Assembly: GCF_001437125.1 (NCBI RefSeq)
Contig: NZ_JQCA01000072.1
Location: 1 to 64,000, forward strand
From: Levilactobacillus paucivorans
GTDB taxonomy: Bacteria > Bacillota > Bacilli > Lactobacillales > Lactobacillaceae
Length of the DNA stretch: 64,000 nt
Direction of reading: 5' to 3'
Shown: positions 8,430 through 18,808 of the stretch, one piece after another
Layout of the letters: each line of letters begins with the position of its first letter
How positions within the stretch are numbered: position 1 is the first letter of the stretch
Program-made: the position numbers and the translations under genes
Notes under the pieces: model-generated
The model's input: the letters and a program-made list of their open reading frames with translations, nothing else
Databases searched by the model: none
What the model was told of the DNA's origin: nothing

Positions 8430-9587
8430 TTACTTTGATTTAGGCTTGTAGGTCGATGCCGCTGAAGCGTTGTCCAACGGAATAAAGTCGTAAGCCAATT
8501 CGCCTTGATAGTCGAATTCATCAAGCGCCAACTGAATCAGTCGGTCGATCAGGTCAGCATAGCTGATCCCGGAAGCCTGCCACAATTGTGGATAAAGACT
8601 GATGTTGGTAAATCCTGGTAAGGTGTTGACTTCACCAACGTATGGCACGCCATCCTTAGAAACCAGGTAGTCGATCCGCGCCATCCCCTTTAAACCAAGA
8701 GCCGCGTACGTCCGCAGACCCATCGTCGTGATTTCAGTCGTCAGGTCGGCTGGTAAGTCGACTGGCACTTCAAAGGTCACGCCGCTAGCATCCACAAACT
8801 TGTTGTTGTAATCATAGAAGACATCGGATTCTGGGACCCGAATGGCACCCAGGCGGGAAGCTTGTGGCTTCTCGTTACCCAAAATGGAAATCTCAACTTC
8901 TTCTGGACCGGCGATGGTTTCTTCAACCAACACCTTAAAGTCATAACGGAAGGCGTCGGCAAGGCCTTCGTCATATTCCGTTGCATTCGTTGCCTTATGA
9001 ATCCCCACGGATGATCCTTGGTTAGCGGGCTTGATGAAGACATTGGCGCCCAACTTAGCCTTGATCGTTTCGTAGTCGTTCTCGTTACGGTTTTCCGGCG
9101 TAATCACCACGTACTTGGTGTTCTGGATACCGTGTGTGGTCAACACTTGCTTCGTTAAGTCCTTATCAAAGGACGTCGCTGATGCTAAGACGCCACTCCC
9201 CACGAAAGGCTTTTTCAAGAGACGGAAAAGCCCTTGGATCGTACCGTCTTCACCCAAGTTACCATGAATAATTGGGAAGAAAACATCAATGTCCTTTGCC
9301 TGAGATAAATTCCAAATGGGTGCCAAGGGGTTGGAAGAATCTACTTTGGTGAGCTCTTCTGCGGCGACCGTTGCCTCGTCCTCGCCGTCAAATACGCGCC
9401 GTGAAGCAGCGTCACTCAGAACAAAACCGCTACGCGTCAGCAGGAATAGGCTAACGTCGTAATGAGATTTGTCCATCGCATCGTAAATGTTGTGGGCCGA
9501 ACGCTTGGAAACGTCATGCTCCGAAGAATTTCCACCGAATAGTAGACCTACGTGTAACTTTGTTTTCTTCTCCATCTTGTTTGTCAC
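8430..9587 (-). CDS. ddl: D-alanine--D-alanine/D-lactate ligase (Ddl)
   Basis: 385-aa ATP-grasp ligase that makes the terminal dipeptide or depsipeptide of the peptidoglycan precursor. Visible motifs: GGNSSEHDVSKRSA (N-terminal substrate loop), HGNLGEDGTIQGL, KPANQGSSVG (ATP-binding), and GEVNTLPGFT (metal and substrate binding). In the omega loop the sequence is YDYNNKFVDAS: Phe at residue 264 stands where D-Ala-D-Ala ligases carry Tyr. In Lactobacillus and Leuconostoc ligases that Phe is associated with D-Ala-D-Lac formation and intrinsic vancomycin resistance. The start is ambiguous between GTG 9587 and the ATG four codons later. Confidence 0.93.
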   Translation of the reverse strand: MTNKMEKKTKLHVGLLFGGNSSEHDVSKRSAHNIYDAMDKSHYDVSLFLLTRSGFVLSDAASRRVFDGEDEATVAAEELTKVDSSNPLAPIWNLSQAKDIDVFFPIIHGNLGEDGTIQGLFRLLKKPFVGSGVLASATSFDKDLTKQVLTTHGIQNTKYVVITPENRNENDYETIKAKLGANVFIKPANQGSSVGIHKATNATEYDEGLADAFRYDFKVLVEETIAGPEEVEISILGNEKPQASRLGAIRVPESDVFYDYNNKFVDASGVTFEVPVDLPADLTTEITTMGLRTYAALGLKGMARIDYLVSKDGVPYVGEVNTLPGFTNISLYPQLWQASGISYADLIDRLIQLALDEFDYQGELAYDFIPLDNASAASTYKPKSK

Positions 9588-9654
9588 TCATCCTATCGTA
9601 TAGATTTCGGTTAGCCTTCAGTATACCATTTCTCTAAAAAAATGCGTATATTTT

Positions 9655-10626
9655 TTAACCTAAAAAATCGATAGTTGAATTTAAATATTTTTTTATAGCC
9701 GGCGAGAGCCCCGCCTTCAATCGTAAAGCATCCAACAGGCGTTTGCGGTTAAAGAATTGATTCCACCCTGCAAGGTTATCGGGTCGCCGACGCTTGGCCA
9801 CTTCCTGACGCCACTGTTTCAGTGCGTCCAGAAAGGCCGTCTCGTACAGACTGTGCCGATTCGTAAGTTCCACCAGGTACGCGGCCATCCGGTCGTTCTC
9901 TCCATAGATGAGCGGTGTTGTCACCCGCTTGAGGCGCTCCATGTAAGTCACCAACAGAAAGAGCTTGTCCGCACGGGTCAGTTGGTCGCTGGCCGCTAAC
10001 ACGGCTAACAGGTCCACCATGGCCGCATAGGCGTGGGCCCAGCCCTGTTGGTTCACGAAGCCACGCGTGTCCGTCTCGACGCTAATATAGGTTGCCACCT
10101 GAATCACAAGCCGATGCCAGTCCAAGTCTAACGGTGTCGACTGTTCATTCACAAAGTGCAAGACAACCGCCAGCAGCGAAGCCGAACTGGCCCGTCCAAA
10201 GACAGCGACGTTCGCGGGTTCCAGGACGTGATTAAAGAGAACTTGGTCACTGCTGAGCGTCGAGATCAACCGCCGCATCCCCTGTTCGCCGATAGCGTCC
10301 TGTTGGAGGGCGTCATACAAGGTGAAATTCACCCCATTGTAGCGAATCTTAGGATCCAGTGAAGCCAAGTGACGCAAAAGAAACAGCAGGTTGGCCGGCG
10401 TCAGAGCTAATTTTTCCTGATGAGCAAGCTGCTCATTGAGTTGGTCCAGGAGTTCCTGAATACCATCTGAATCGTCCGGTAGCTCGACGGTCGTTCGCCG
10501 TCGTCGGTGAATGCCGTCCATAACCTCCCCAATTCGATGTCCCAGGGACTGATACACCTGTCCCGCCTTCAATTCTGCATTGAGGTCCGCCAACTGTTGT
10601 TGAAGCGTCCCAATCTGTTCATCCAT
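9655..10626 (-). CDS. DUF2785 domain protein
   Basis: About 323 aa. Residues about 1-90 are charged and helical (QLADLNAELKAG, LDQLNEQLAHQEK) and could form a coiled coil. The rest matches DUF2785: GRASSASLLAVVL, the hallmark ETDTRGFVNQQGWAHAYA and ENDRMAAYLVEL. The function is unknown. ATG 10626 is preferred over the adjacent TTG 10629 because AGGAGG lies eight bases before it. The SPFH gene upstream ends 21 bases away on the same strand, so the two likely form an operon. Confidence 0.75.
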   Translation of the reverse strand: MDEQIGTLQQQLADLNAELKAGQVYQSLGHRIGEVMDGIHRRRRTTVELPDDSDGIQELLDQLNEQLAHQEKLALTPANLLFLLRHLASLDPKIRYNGVNFTLYDALQQDAIGEQGMRRLISTLSSDQVLFNHVLEPANVAVFGRASSASLLAVVLHFVNEQSTPLDLDWHRLVIQVATYISVETDTRGFVNQQGWAHAYAAMVDLLAVLAASDQLTRADKLFLLVTYMERLKRVTTPLIYGENDRMAAYLVELTNRHSLYETAFLDALKQWRQEVAKRRRPDNLAGWNQFFNRKRLLDALRLKAGLSPAIKKYLNSTIDFLG

Positions 10627-10650
10627 CAAATAAGCCTCCTGAGCATCCGA

Positions 10651-11502
10651 CTAAGACTCAATCTTCCCGGTATTGAGCACCGGTTGTGAGCCCCGTTCGT
10701 TAATAATTGAAACCATCATGTTATTAATTAATTGAATCTTTTGGTTGTCCGTTAATTTCAAATCCGTCTCATCGGCGAGCTTGCTAATGGCACCCTCCGT
10801 AATCGACACAGCCCCTTCAACAATAATCTTTCGCGCCGATAGAATGGCTTGAGATTGTTGCCGTTGTAGCATGGCCGAGGCAATTTCTGTGGCGTAAGCC
10901 AGGTGCGTCAACCGCGTTTCAATAATTTCGACCCCAGCAACGTCGAGCCGTTCCTGAAGTTCCTGCGTCAACCGATTCGAGACCTCGGTGGGATTGCTCC
11001 GCAAGGTCAATGCCTCACCGTCACCAAAGTTATCGTAAGCGTACTCGGAGGCCACGTGACGGACGGCCGACTCCGTTTGAATTTCCACGAATTGTTCGTA
11101 GTCCTCGACGGAGAACAGGGCCTTACTGGTATCCACAACCTTGAAGACAATGACCGCGGCAATCTCCACGGGGTTCCCTTGCAGGTCATTAACCTTGAGA
11201 ATCGCACTGTTAAAGTTACGAACTCGCAGGGATACCGTGGCCTTATTGGTCAGTGGAATTGTCAGGAACAACCCCGACTCGCGGATCGTTCCGATATACT
11301 GGCCGAAGAACGTCAGCACCTTAGATTGGTTAGGACTGATGATAGTCAGACTGCTAGCAGCCAGAATCGCCACAATCAGCAGGACCGTCCCTGTCACAAT
11401 CATCCCCGCCATCACAATCAACCAGCCGGCAAATATAATCAATGCCAAAACCAATAGCAGTCCGAGATACCCGTTCATGTGAACGACATTCTTTTCTTTC
11501 AT
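10651..11502 (-). CDS. SPFH/Band 7 domain membrane protein
   Basis: 283 aa with two closely spaced N-terminal hydrophobic segments (residues about 10-50) and a band 7 domain: IISPNQSKVLTFFGQYIGTIRESG, FKVVDTSKALFSV, and the C-terminal ATEIASAMLQRQQSQAILSARKIIVEGAV region. SPFH proteins form large ring or cage assemblies in membrane microdomains and often accompany membrane proteases; no NfeD or FtsH-like partner is next to it, only the DUF2785 protein downstream. Start ATG 11502 has GGAGTG at fair spacing. Confidence 0.88.
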   Translation of the reverse strand: MKEKNVVHMNGYLGLLLVLALIIFAGWLIVMAGMIVTGTVLLIVAILAASSLTIISPNQSKVLTFFGQYIGTIRESGLFLTIPLTNKATVSLRVRNFNSAILKVNDLQGNPVEIAAVIVFKVVDTSKALFSVEDYEQFVEIQTESAVRHVASEYAYDNFGDGEALTLRSNPTEVSNRLTQELQERLDVAGVEIIETRLTHLAYATEIASAMLQRQQSQAILSARKIIVEGAVSITEGAISKLADETDLKLTDNQKIQLINNMMVSIINERGSQPVLNTGKIES

Positions 11503-11607
11503 TTGGACTCACTCCATTCCCCATTTGTTCAGTCTAGCGTGACGGTACGCACCGCCCCCCCCTAAACGTCAACTATCCTTATTATACCCGACTGGCTAGG
11601 AAACCAC

Positions 11608-11642
11608 TAAAAAACCGGCCCTTTGCCAGCAAAGAGTCGGTC
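11608..11642 (-). terminator. Terminator of gcvH
   Basis: ACCGGCCCTTTGC / GCAAAGAGTCGGT stem with one mismatch and a wobble pair; A6 on the plus strand gives a U-run on the minus strand. Confidence 0.75.
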
Positions 11643-11657
11643 ACTTTAATAATTAGT

Positions 11658-11960
11658 TTAAGCTTCTTGCACATCGACGAACCAGGCTGCATCCGCGTCA
11701 GTGCCGTTCAGGACGTCGAAGTCCGCATCCAAGGCGGGGTTGACGGCCGTCACGGTCCCGGTAACAGGACTCGCAATGTCGGAAACGGCTTTATCTGCCT
11801 CGACACTCAAGAGGTTTTCGCCATTAGCGACGTGATCGCCAACAGCCGGCAACTTGGCAAAACTGATCGTGCCCAATTCGGATTGGCCCTCACTGGTCAA
11901 ACCGATTCGAGTACCATCAGCCACCTTTTTCGTCCAAAAATACTGCACCATTTCAGCCAT
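11658..11960 (-). CDS. gcvH: GcvH-like lipoyl carrier protein
   Basis: 100-aa lipoyl-domain protein, somewhat shorter than the usual 125-130 aa of glycine cleavage H proteins. The lipoylation motif is clear: VEADKAVSDIASPVTG, with the modifiable Lys at residue 57. No glycine cleavage genes (gcvT, gcvP) are nearby. In Firmicutes that lack the full system, GcvH-like proteins can act as lipoyl donors or relays, so that role is possible here. It follows rodA by 15 bases on the same strand. Confidence 0.88.
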   Translation of the reverse strand: MAEMVQYFWTKKVADGTRIGLTSEGQSELGTISFAKLPAVGDHVANGENLLSVEADKAVSDIASPVTGTVTAVNPALDADFDVLNGTDADAAWFVDVQEA

Positions 11961-11975
11961 ACTAACCGCTCCTTT

Positions 11976-13181
11976 TTATTCGAAAGACTCGTTTCGACTA
12001 AACATGTAACTCTTATAATGATACCGCATTGACATGATTAAACCAATCCCAATGAGGTTCCCGATCAACGCGGACCCCCCTTGACTCACGAATGGCAACG
12101 GAATCCCAGTCAGTGGCAACAGACCAATGCTCATCCCTACGTTTTCAAACACGTGGAAGAGAATCATCATGATGACCCCCGTTGAGATGTAGGCATAGAA
12201 CACGTTCTTGGTGTCGAACGTCACCCGAATCATTTGGTAGATCAATAGGAAGTACAGGAAAATCAGGACACAGCCCCCGATGAAACCAAAGTTTTCCCCA
12301 ACAACGGAGAAAATCATATCGGATTCTCGAACTGGCACATAGACGTGAGAGACGTTAAATCCTGTCCCAAAGATCCCACCGGACCCGATCGCCTTCATAC
12401 TCTGCCAGAGTTGATAACCCTGGTTAGAGGTATCCGCTGACGGATGGAGCCAAGTGTCAACCCGGGAGAATTGGTAGGCCTGGAAGCCTACTTTTTCGAG
12501 GAGTTTACGCCCACCATCTGTCGTGACCAGTGCCAAGACACTGCCCCCAACCACCGCAATGATGGAGAAAGCTGGGGCAATAATCTTCCAGGTAATCCCA
12601 GAAACCAGCAACACCCCACCAACGATCGCGAAGAACACCAGCATCGTCCCAAAGTCATTTTGTAATTTCAAGAGCGCCGCAACCGGTAAGGTCCAAAGGA
12701 TTAGCTTACCAATCAGTTGCCAGTCAGTCCGCATCGTGTGGACCGGATTGGCATTGTTATGCTCCGTCACCACCCGTGCCAGCATTAAAATAAAGGCTGG
12801 CTTCATCACTTCGGAAGGTTGGAAGGTCAAAGGTCCAATCGCAAACCAACTCTTGGCACCAGTATTGTTGAAGTACGTCCGACTGTAAAAGACCAATACT
12901 GCCAACAGCAGGAAGATCCCTAACCCATAGAGCACAGGCGCCACCTTCCATAGCTGTTCGGAGTCAAACTGCATGATAATAATAATTGCCACGGTCCCAA
13001 TGACATACCACACCAATTGGGAAACCACCGCAGAAGTAATGCTAGTCGACCCGCTATCGTGGGTCGCCGCTACATAGATGGAGGCGAGTCCGATCAACGC
13101 CAACATGAGGATACAGAAGATAATCCCCCAGTCGATACGCGACTCGGTCTCGGTCCGCTGTTCTGTCGCATTCTTTGCCAC
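11976..13181 (-). CDS. rodA: Rod-shape determining protein RodA (SEDS glycosyltransferase)
   Basis: 401-aa polytopic SEDS protein with about ten membrane segments. Family hallmarks are NNTGAKSWFAIGPLTFQPSEVMKPAF, then the C-terminal FENVGMSIGLLPLTGIPLPFVSQGGS (quoted in part). SEDS proteins polymerise lipid II into glycan strands; RodA works with a class B PBP and MreB/Mbl filaments in side-wall growth. GTG 13181 is preceded by AAGGAG at eight bases. The cluster with DUF2969, yidD and mbl supports RodA over FtsW. Confidence 0.9.
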   Translation of the reverse strand: MAKNATEQRTETESRIDWGIIFCILMLALIGLASIYVAATHDSGSTSITSAVVSQLVWYVIGTVAIIIIMQFDSEQLWKVAPVLYGLGIFLLLAVLVFYSRTYFNNTGAKSWFAIGPLTFQPSEVMKPAFILMLARVVTEHNNANPVHTMRTDWQLIGKLILWTLPVAALLKLQNDFGTMLVFFAIVGGVLLVSGITWKIIAPAFSIIAVVGGSVLALVTTDGGRKLLEKVGFQAYQFSRVDTWLHPSADTSNQGYQLWQSMKAIGSGGIFGTGFNVSHVYVPVRESDMIFSVVGENFGFIGGCVLIFLYFLLIYQMIRVTFDTKNVFYAYISTGVIMMILFHVFENVGMSIGLLPLTGIPLPFVSQGGSALIGNLIGIGLIMSMRYHYKSYMFSRNESFE

Positions 13182-13220
13182 TATGATTGCTCCTTAATTC
13201 AAACTAAGATTTGTCTTCAT

Positions 13221-13260
13221 TATAAAGGCCGGAGTGGACGAACACGTCGCACTCCGGCCA
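13221..13260 (-). terminator. Weak terminator after the DUF2969 gene
   Basis: GGCCGGAGTG...GCACTCCGGCC long GC-rich stem; on the minus strand followed only by TTTATAAT, so attenuation rather than full termination before rodA is likely. Confidence 0.5.
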
Positions 13261-13276
13261 ACTTTACGAAAATTTA

Positions 13277-13501
13277 TTATCCCCGGTGTAAATGGTAATC
13301 GCGTAATAACAACTCGACACCTTCGTCGACTGTCTTTACCCGGTAAACGTCCCCATCATTCAACTGAGCTGAGAAGCGGTCGTCGTCAGGTGTGACGGTT
13401 CCGATCGTTTCTGAGCCAATCTTCAGAACGGACATCGTTTGGCCGTCTGGTAATTGTTGTTCATCGATGGTCACTTGCACTGCTTTTTCTCGTTTACTCA
13501 T
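13277..13501 (-). CDS. DUF2969 family protein
   Basis: 74-aa acidic protein of the lactobacillar DUF2969 family (MSKREKAVQVTIDEQQ, then LKIGSETIGTVTPDDDRFSAQ). The function is unknown. Start ATG 13501 has AAAGGAG seven bases upstream. Its place between yidD and rodA is conserved in lactobacilli to my knowledge, which points to cell-wall physiology by association only. Confidence 0.8.
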   Translation of the reverse strand: MSKREKAVQVTIDEQQLPDGQTMSVLKIGSETIGTVTPDDDRFSAQLNDGDVYRVKTVDEGVELLLRDYHLHRG

Positions 13502-13513
13502 GCCAACTCTCCT

Positions 13514-13807
13514 TTATTTAGTGGGCGGCAGCTGATCCAGATGCATCGCCGCTCGGTATGCTGCTTCCGCTTTCGTGTTGCGGCGGAGACTAAAGTGGTC
13601 CGGCACGGGATCAATCCCACCCCGTACGAATGGATGGCACCGTAAGATCCGGGCCACTCCCATGAGGCCGCCCTTAAGCGCCCCATGCTTTGCTAACGCC
13701 TGCAACATGTAATTCGAACAAGTCGGATAATACCGACAGGTCGGTGGGAATAGTGGCGAAATGAATCGCTGGTACCCACGTACGAACATCGTCAATAGCC
13801 AACGCAT
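13514..13807 (-). CDS. yidD: Membrane protein insertion efficiency factor YidD
   Basis: 97 aa with the family signature: an N-terminal amphipathic segment, then [21 protein letters not shown] with the three conserved cysteines' region, then [18 protein letters not shown]. YidD assists YidC-dependent membrane insertion. ATG 13807 is chosen over GTG 13810 because AGGAGG sits seven bases before it. The basic C-terminal tail is typical. Confidence 0.92.
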   Translation of the reverse strand: MRWLLTMFVRGYQRFISPLFPPTCRYYPTCSNYMLQALAKHGALKGGLMGVARILRCHPFVRGGIDPVPDHFSLRRNTKAEAAYRAAMHLDQLPPTK

Positions 13808-13825
13808 CACGCCACCTCCTGGATG

Positions 13826-14833
13826 CTAGTCGTTGTTTTGTTTTGCCGTCTTGGTATCCATGTGTTCCAGTAGGACACCGGCACCCTTAGCCACGTTGTC
13901 CAAGGGGTCTTCGGAAATGATAACGGGAACCGTCAAACGTTCTGAGAAGAGCTTGTCGATACCATCTAACAAGGCTCCCCCACCAGTCAACATGATCCCA
14001 CGGTCAATGATGTCCGCCGCCAACTCAGGTGGAATGGTTTCCAGAACTGACATTGCGGCAGCCACAATTTGGTCCACGGAATCGTGAATCGCAATCTCGA
14101 CCTCAGCGGCGGTAATCGTCGTTTCGGTTGGCATTCCACTGACTGAATCACGGCCACGAACAGCCATGGTCTTCTGTTCATTGTCAGGTTCTGGATAGGC
14201 AGTCCCAATCTTAATCTTAATGGTTTCCGCTGTCCGTTCCCCAATAATCAAGTTGTGTTCATGCTTCATGTAGTTCACAATTTCAGTATTCATCCGGTCA
14301 CCAGCGACCCGAATAGAGCGGCTCGCCACGATGTCTCCTAAGGACAGGATAGCAATATCACTGGTTCCCCCACCCATGTCGATAACCATGTTACCACTAG
14401 GCTTGAAGATATCCATCCCAGCACCTAATGCGGCGACCTTAGGTTCGGCTTCCAAGTAAACCTTGGCGCCACCGGATTTTTCGGCAGCCTGAATGATGGC
14501 CTTCCGTTCGATCTCGGTGATGTTGGTTGGTGCACAAATCATAATGTTTGGTTTGGACAAGAACCCCTTAACGCTAAGCTTATTGATGAAGTAGGAGAGC
14601 ATGGCTTCAGTGATGTCAAAATCGGAAATGACCCCGTCCTTCAAAGGACGAATTGCCCGAATATTCCCTGGAGTCCGACCCACCATGCGGTAAGCCTCTG
14701 AACCCACTGCCAGGACCTTATCCGTCTTCGTGTCAATTGCGACGACGGATGGTTCATTTAATACGATACCCTTGCCGACCACGTAAATTAAAACGTTCGC
14801 AGTCCCCAGATCAATCCCAATATCTTTCGCCAT
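13826..14833 (-). CDS. mbl: MreB-like actin homologue Mbl
   Basis: 335-aa bacterial actin. The nucleotide-binding elements are intact: DIGIDLGTANVLIYV (phosphate 1), DMGGGTSDIAILSLG (phosphate 2) and MLTGGGALLDGIDK (adenosine). It forms membrane-associated filaments that direct cylindrical wall synthesis. I call it Mbl rather than MreB because it follows murA downstream of the ATP synthase operon, as in Bacillus subtilis, and is not followed by mreC/mreD. It is separated from murA by that gene's terminator. Confidence 0.88.
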   Translation of the reverse strand: MAKDIGIDLGTANVLIYVVGKGIVLNEPSVVAIDTKTDKVLAVGSEAYRMVGRTPGNIRAIRPLKDGVISDFDITEAMLSYFINKLSVKGFLSKPNIMICAPTNITEIERKAIIQAAEKSGGAKVYLEAEPKVAALGAGMDIFKPSGNMVIDMGGGTSDIAILSLGDIVASRSIRVAGDRMNTEIVNYMKHEHNLIIGERTAETIKIKIGTAYPEPDNEQKTMAVRGRDSVSGMPTETTITAAEVEIAIHDSVDQIVAAAMSVLETIPPELAADIIDRGIMLTGGGALLDGIDKLFSERLTVPVIISEDPLDNVAKGAGVLLEHMDTKTAKQNND

Positions 14834-14923
14834 ACTTATGTGCCCTCCTGATTTTAAATGCCAATTTTCAACATATCATTATAACATACTCTCATTAAAC
14901 TCTAAATGATTTCTCGATCAAAC

Positions 14924-14945
14924 AAAAAGGTGGCCCTACGCCACC
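14924..14945 (-). terminator. Terminator of murA
   Basis: GGTGGC / GCCACC stem; on the minus strand followed by TTTTTG. Confidence 0.7.
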
Positions 14946-14954
14946 CCTTGTTGT

Positions 14955-16262
14955 CTAGTTATTTACGTGTGAGTTTTTTAACACCACAGTGTCGTTATCG
15001 GCAACCGTCACGCGTTCAACTTGTGCGCCCAATGCCGTTAACTTCTTGTGGAAGTCATAGTAACCGCGATCTAAGTATTTCAGATTCGTTACCTGAGTGT
15101 ACCCATCCGCAACCAAGCCGGCTAAGACCAGTGCCGCAGCGGCCCGCAGGTCGGTAGCGGCCACTTCGGCCCCATTAAAGTCGGTTGGCCCATGCATCAC
15201 AACGGTCCGACCGTTCACTTGGTACTGAGCATTCATGCGCCGAAGTTCTTCCAGATGCATGAAGCGGTTCTCGAAGACCGTTTCGGTCATGGTACTGGTT
15301 CCGGCAGCGGCCAACTGTAAGATGGTCATTTGTGGCTGCATGTCAGTTGGAAAACCAGGATACGGTAAGGTCTTCACGTCCGTTGGTTGTAACTTTTCTG
15401 GACCGATAACCCGAATTCCTTCTGGTTCTTCCGTAACCGTGGCACCCATCTCTTGTAACTTGGAGATCAGTGGCTTGTTGTGTTCAACGATCCCGTCTTT
15501 AATCAAGACATTCCCGTGAGTCAAGGCAGCGCCGACCATAAAGGTGCCGGCTTCGATCCGGTCCTGAACCACGTTGTGTTCAGTCCCATGCATCTTTTCT
15601 ACCCCGTCGATCCGGAGCGTTTCCGTACCGGCCCCGCGGACGTGAGCCCCCATCTTGTTCAAGACGTTGGCCAAATCCACGATTTCTGGTTCGCGAGCGA
15701 CGTTGTCAATCACAGTCGTTCCTTGAGCTAAACAAGCGGCCATCATAATGTTCTGAGTGGCCCCAACACTAGGGAAATCTAAGTAAATGTGGTTCCCGAC
15801 TAACCGATCAGCGAAGGCTTCAATGTAGCCATCGTGTTGTTCGATCCGGGCACCGAGGGCCTCTAAGCCCTTCAAGTGTAAGTCAATTGGCCGCGTCCCA
15901 ATGGCGCAACCACCAGGTAAGGCAACCCGAGCATGACCCAACCGCGCTAAGAGCGGACCCATCACAACGATTGAGGCACGCATCTTGGAAACGTATTCAA
16001 AAGGCGCTTCACTAGAAACTTGGCGTGTCGCATCAATCGTGACTTCCCGTTTTTCTTCGTTGAAATAAACGCGGAGATTCAGGAAGCGTAAGACTTTATT
16101 CATCGTATAAACATCAGATAAAACCGGAACATTTGCTAAGTGGGTGAGGCCATCTTGGCCAAGAATTGACGCCGCCAAAATTGGAAGAACGGCATTCTTA
16201 GCGCCTTCAATTTGAACCACACCAGTTAAGCGGTTCCCACCATGAACGATAATTTTTTCCAT
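14955..16262 (-). CDS. murA: UDP-N-acetylglucosamine 1-carboxyvinyltransferase MurA
   Basis: 435-aa EPSP-synthase-fold enzyme that transfers enolpyruvate from PEP to UDP-GlcNAc, the first committed step of peptidoglycan synthesis. The substrate-binding Lys-Asn pair is at residues 22-23 ([10 protein letters not shown]), and the catalytic Cys is at residue 119 in [11 protein letters not shown], so fosfomycin sensitivity at the enzyme level is expected. Start ATG 16262 has GGAGG at good spacing. It follows the DUF1146 gene by 38 bases and is co-transcribed with it. Confidence 0.95.
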   Translation of the reverse strand: MEKIIVHGGNRLTGVVQIEGAKNAVLPILAASILGQDGLTHLANVPVLSDVYTMNKVLRFLNLRVYFNEEKREVTIDATRQVSSEAPFEYVSKMRASIVVMGPLLARLGHARVALPGGCAIGTRPIDLHLKGLEALGARIEQHDGYIEAFADRLVGNHIYLDFPSVGATQNIMMAACLAQGTTVIDNVAREPEIVDLANVLNKMGAHVRGAGTETLRIDGVEKMHGTEHNVVQDRIEAGTFMVGAALTHGNVLIKDGIVEHNKPLISKLQEMGATVTEEPEGIRVIGPEKLQPTDVKTLPYPGFPTDMQPQMTILQLAAAGTSTMTETVFENRFMHLEELRRMNAQYQVNGRTVVMHGPTDFNGAEVAATDLRAAAALVLAGLVADGYTQVTNLKYLDRGYYDFHKKLTALGAQVERVTVADNDTVVLKNSHVNN

Positions 16263-16300
16263 GGGATACCTCCAAAGAATTTTATGAGCCGTTTGCTGCT

Positions 16301-16528
16301 TTAAAGTAAATAGCCCAGGTTACGAACGTTGTTAATGAAGTCTAGGAAGAATGAGCTGCAGCCAAAGCCGATGGCCACCGCCAGCATCACGATAAGCACT
16401 CGTGACTGACGCGGGTAAAACGTCATTAACCGTTCAATGTGTAACGCAGATATTGCCCAAAATGCAAGGGCAATAAAGATTAAATGGCTAACAATCGTTA
16501 ATATTCCCTGTAACCCAATGAGTTTCAT
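16301..16528 (-). CDS. DUF1146 family membrane protein (YwzB-like)
   Basis: 75-aa protein with two hydrophobic segments (residues about 8-28 and 45-65) separated by [15 protein letters not shown]. It matches the DUF1146/YwzB family, which sits between atpC and murA in many Firmicutes. The function is unknown. It leads the DUF1146-murA unit behind the promoter at 16559-16587. Confidence 0.85.
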   Translation of the reverse strand: MKLIGLQGILTIVSHLIFIALAFWAISALHIERLMTFYPRQSRVLIVMLAVAIGFGCSSFFLDFINNVRNLGYLL

Positions 16529-16558
16529 TCGCCCAATCCTTTCTAAACATTCTCACCC

Positions 16559-16587
16559 ACTATATCATAATTTTTCATGGTTGTCCG
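16559..16587 (-). promoter_or_regulatory. Predicted promoter for DUF1146-murA
   Basis: Minus strand: CGGACA, 17-base spacer, TATAGT, 30 bases before the gene start. The -35 is a weak match. Confidence 0.45.
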
Positions 16588-16589
16588 CG

Positions 16590-16870
16590 AAATTCCTGTA
16601 AAATCGGCGTTTGTAATATTACATTTCATCCGTTTATGACCGGTGACCGACCAAACGGCGACCTAAAAGGTTTTACGTGGTGAAATTATTTCCAAATTGG
16701 TGATTACTCTTCCTAAATCGAACGACTTGTTTTCACATTGAAAGCCAGACCATTGTTCGGAAATTAATTCAATTTTTCTTGGCTTTAAGTCGTCGTTTTG
16801 CCCCATTTCAGCCAATGTGTAACGTCACTTTAAGCGGCGTAAAACGCCAAAACATGAGATTCACGACAAC
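16590..16870. other. Intergenic stretch between DUF1146 promoter and atp terminator
   Basis: About 280 bases with no convincing ORF on either strand. The only structure I see is a small GGCGT/ACGCC hairpin near 16843-16855. The region is unusually long for this otherwise compact cluster. Confidence 0.4.
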
Positions 16871-16904
16871 AAAAAAGCAACTCTCCCCTAAAGGAAAGCT
16901 GCTT
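16871..16904 (-). terminator. Terminator of the ATP synthase operon
   Basis: AAGCAACTCTCC / GGAAAGCTGCTT stem with two mismatches; A6 on the plus strand gives a U-run after the hairpin on the minus strand. Confidence 0.8.
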
Positions 16905-16940
16905 CTGGGTCCTATTCAGGACTATTGTCTTGCATCGTGC

Positions 16941-17357
16941 TTAGTGATTGGCAACGTTAATCCGGTTAATAGCCCGGCGTAATGCCACTTCAGCCCGTGC
17001 TAAGTTATCGGGATCCTTCTCGGCCTTTGCCTTTTCAATCGCCTTTTTAGCCCGTTCCTGAGCGCTCTGCGCCCGGCTGACATCAATGTCACCCTGGCGT
17101 TCGGCACTGTCGGCAACAATCGTTGCCACGTTATTGGAGAATTCAATGAACCCACCGTTAACGGCAATCCGGTCTTGTTCGCCGTCATGCTTGAAACGAA
17201 CCTCATCAACTTTCAACGTCGCAAGGACGGGAACGTGATTTGGCAAGATCCCCATCGGCGCATAGGACGTGGTCACAATCAGAAAGTCACCCTTCTGTTC
17301 ATAGACCCGACCATCGGGAGTCACAATGCTAACGGATAAAACTGGTTTATCAGCCAA
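16941..17357 (-). CDS. atpC: ATP synthase epsilon subunit
   Basis: 138 aa, normal length. An N-terminal beta-sandwich (VSIVTPDGRVYEQKGDFLIVTT, quoted in part; GILPNHVPVLATLKV) is followed by a C-terminal two-helix region (RAQSAQERAKKAIEKAKAEKD, quoted in part). Epsilon couples the F1 head to the c-ring rotor and inhibits wasteful ATP hydrolysis. It initiates at TTG 17357 with GGAGG upstream. It is the last gene of the atp operon and is followed by the operon terminator. Confidence 0.95.
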   Translation of the reverse strand: MADKPVLSVSIVTPDGRVYEQKGDFLIVTTSYAPMGILPNHVPVLATLKVDEVRFKHDGEQDRIAVNGGFIEFSNNVATIVADSAERQGDIDVSRAQSAQERAKKAIEKAKAEKDPDNLARAEVALRRAINRINVANH

Positions 17358-17370
17358 TTAGAATTCCTCC

Positions 17371-18792
<1,422 letters not shown>

Positions 18793-18808
18793 TTAATTCC
18801 TCCCGTCA

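Noticed and set aside
11658-11960. Glycine cleavage operon
   Set aside because: Only the lipoyl H-like protein is present; no gcvT or gcvP sequence occurs in the window.
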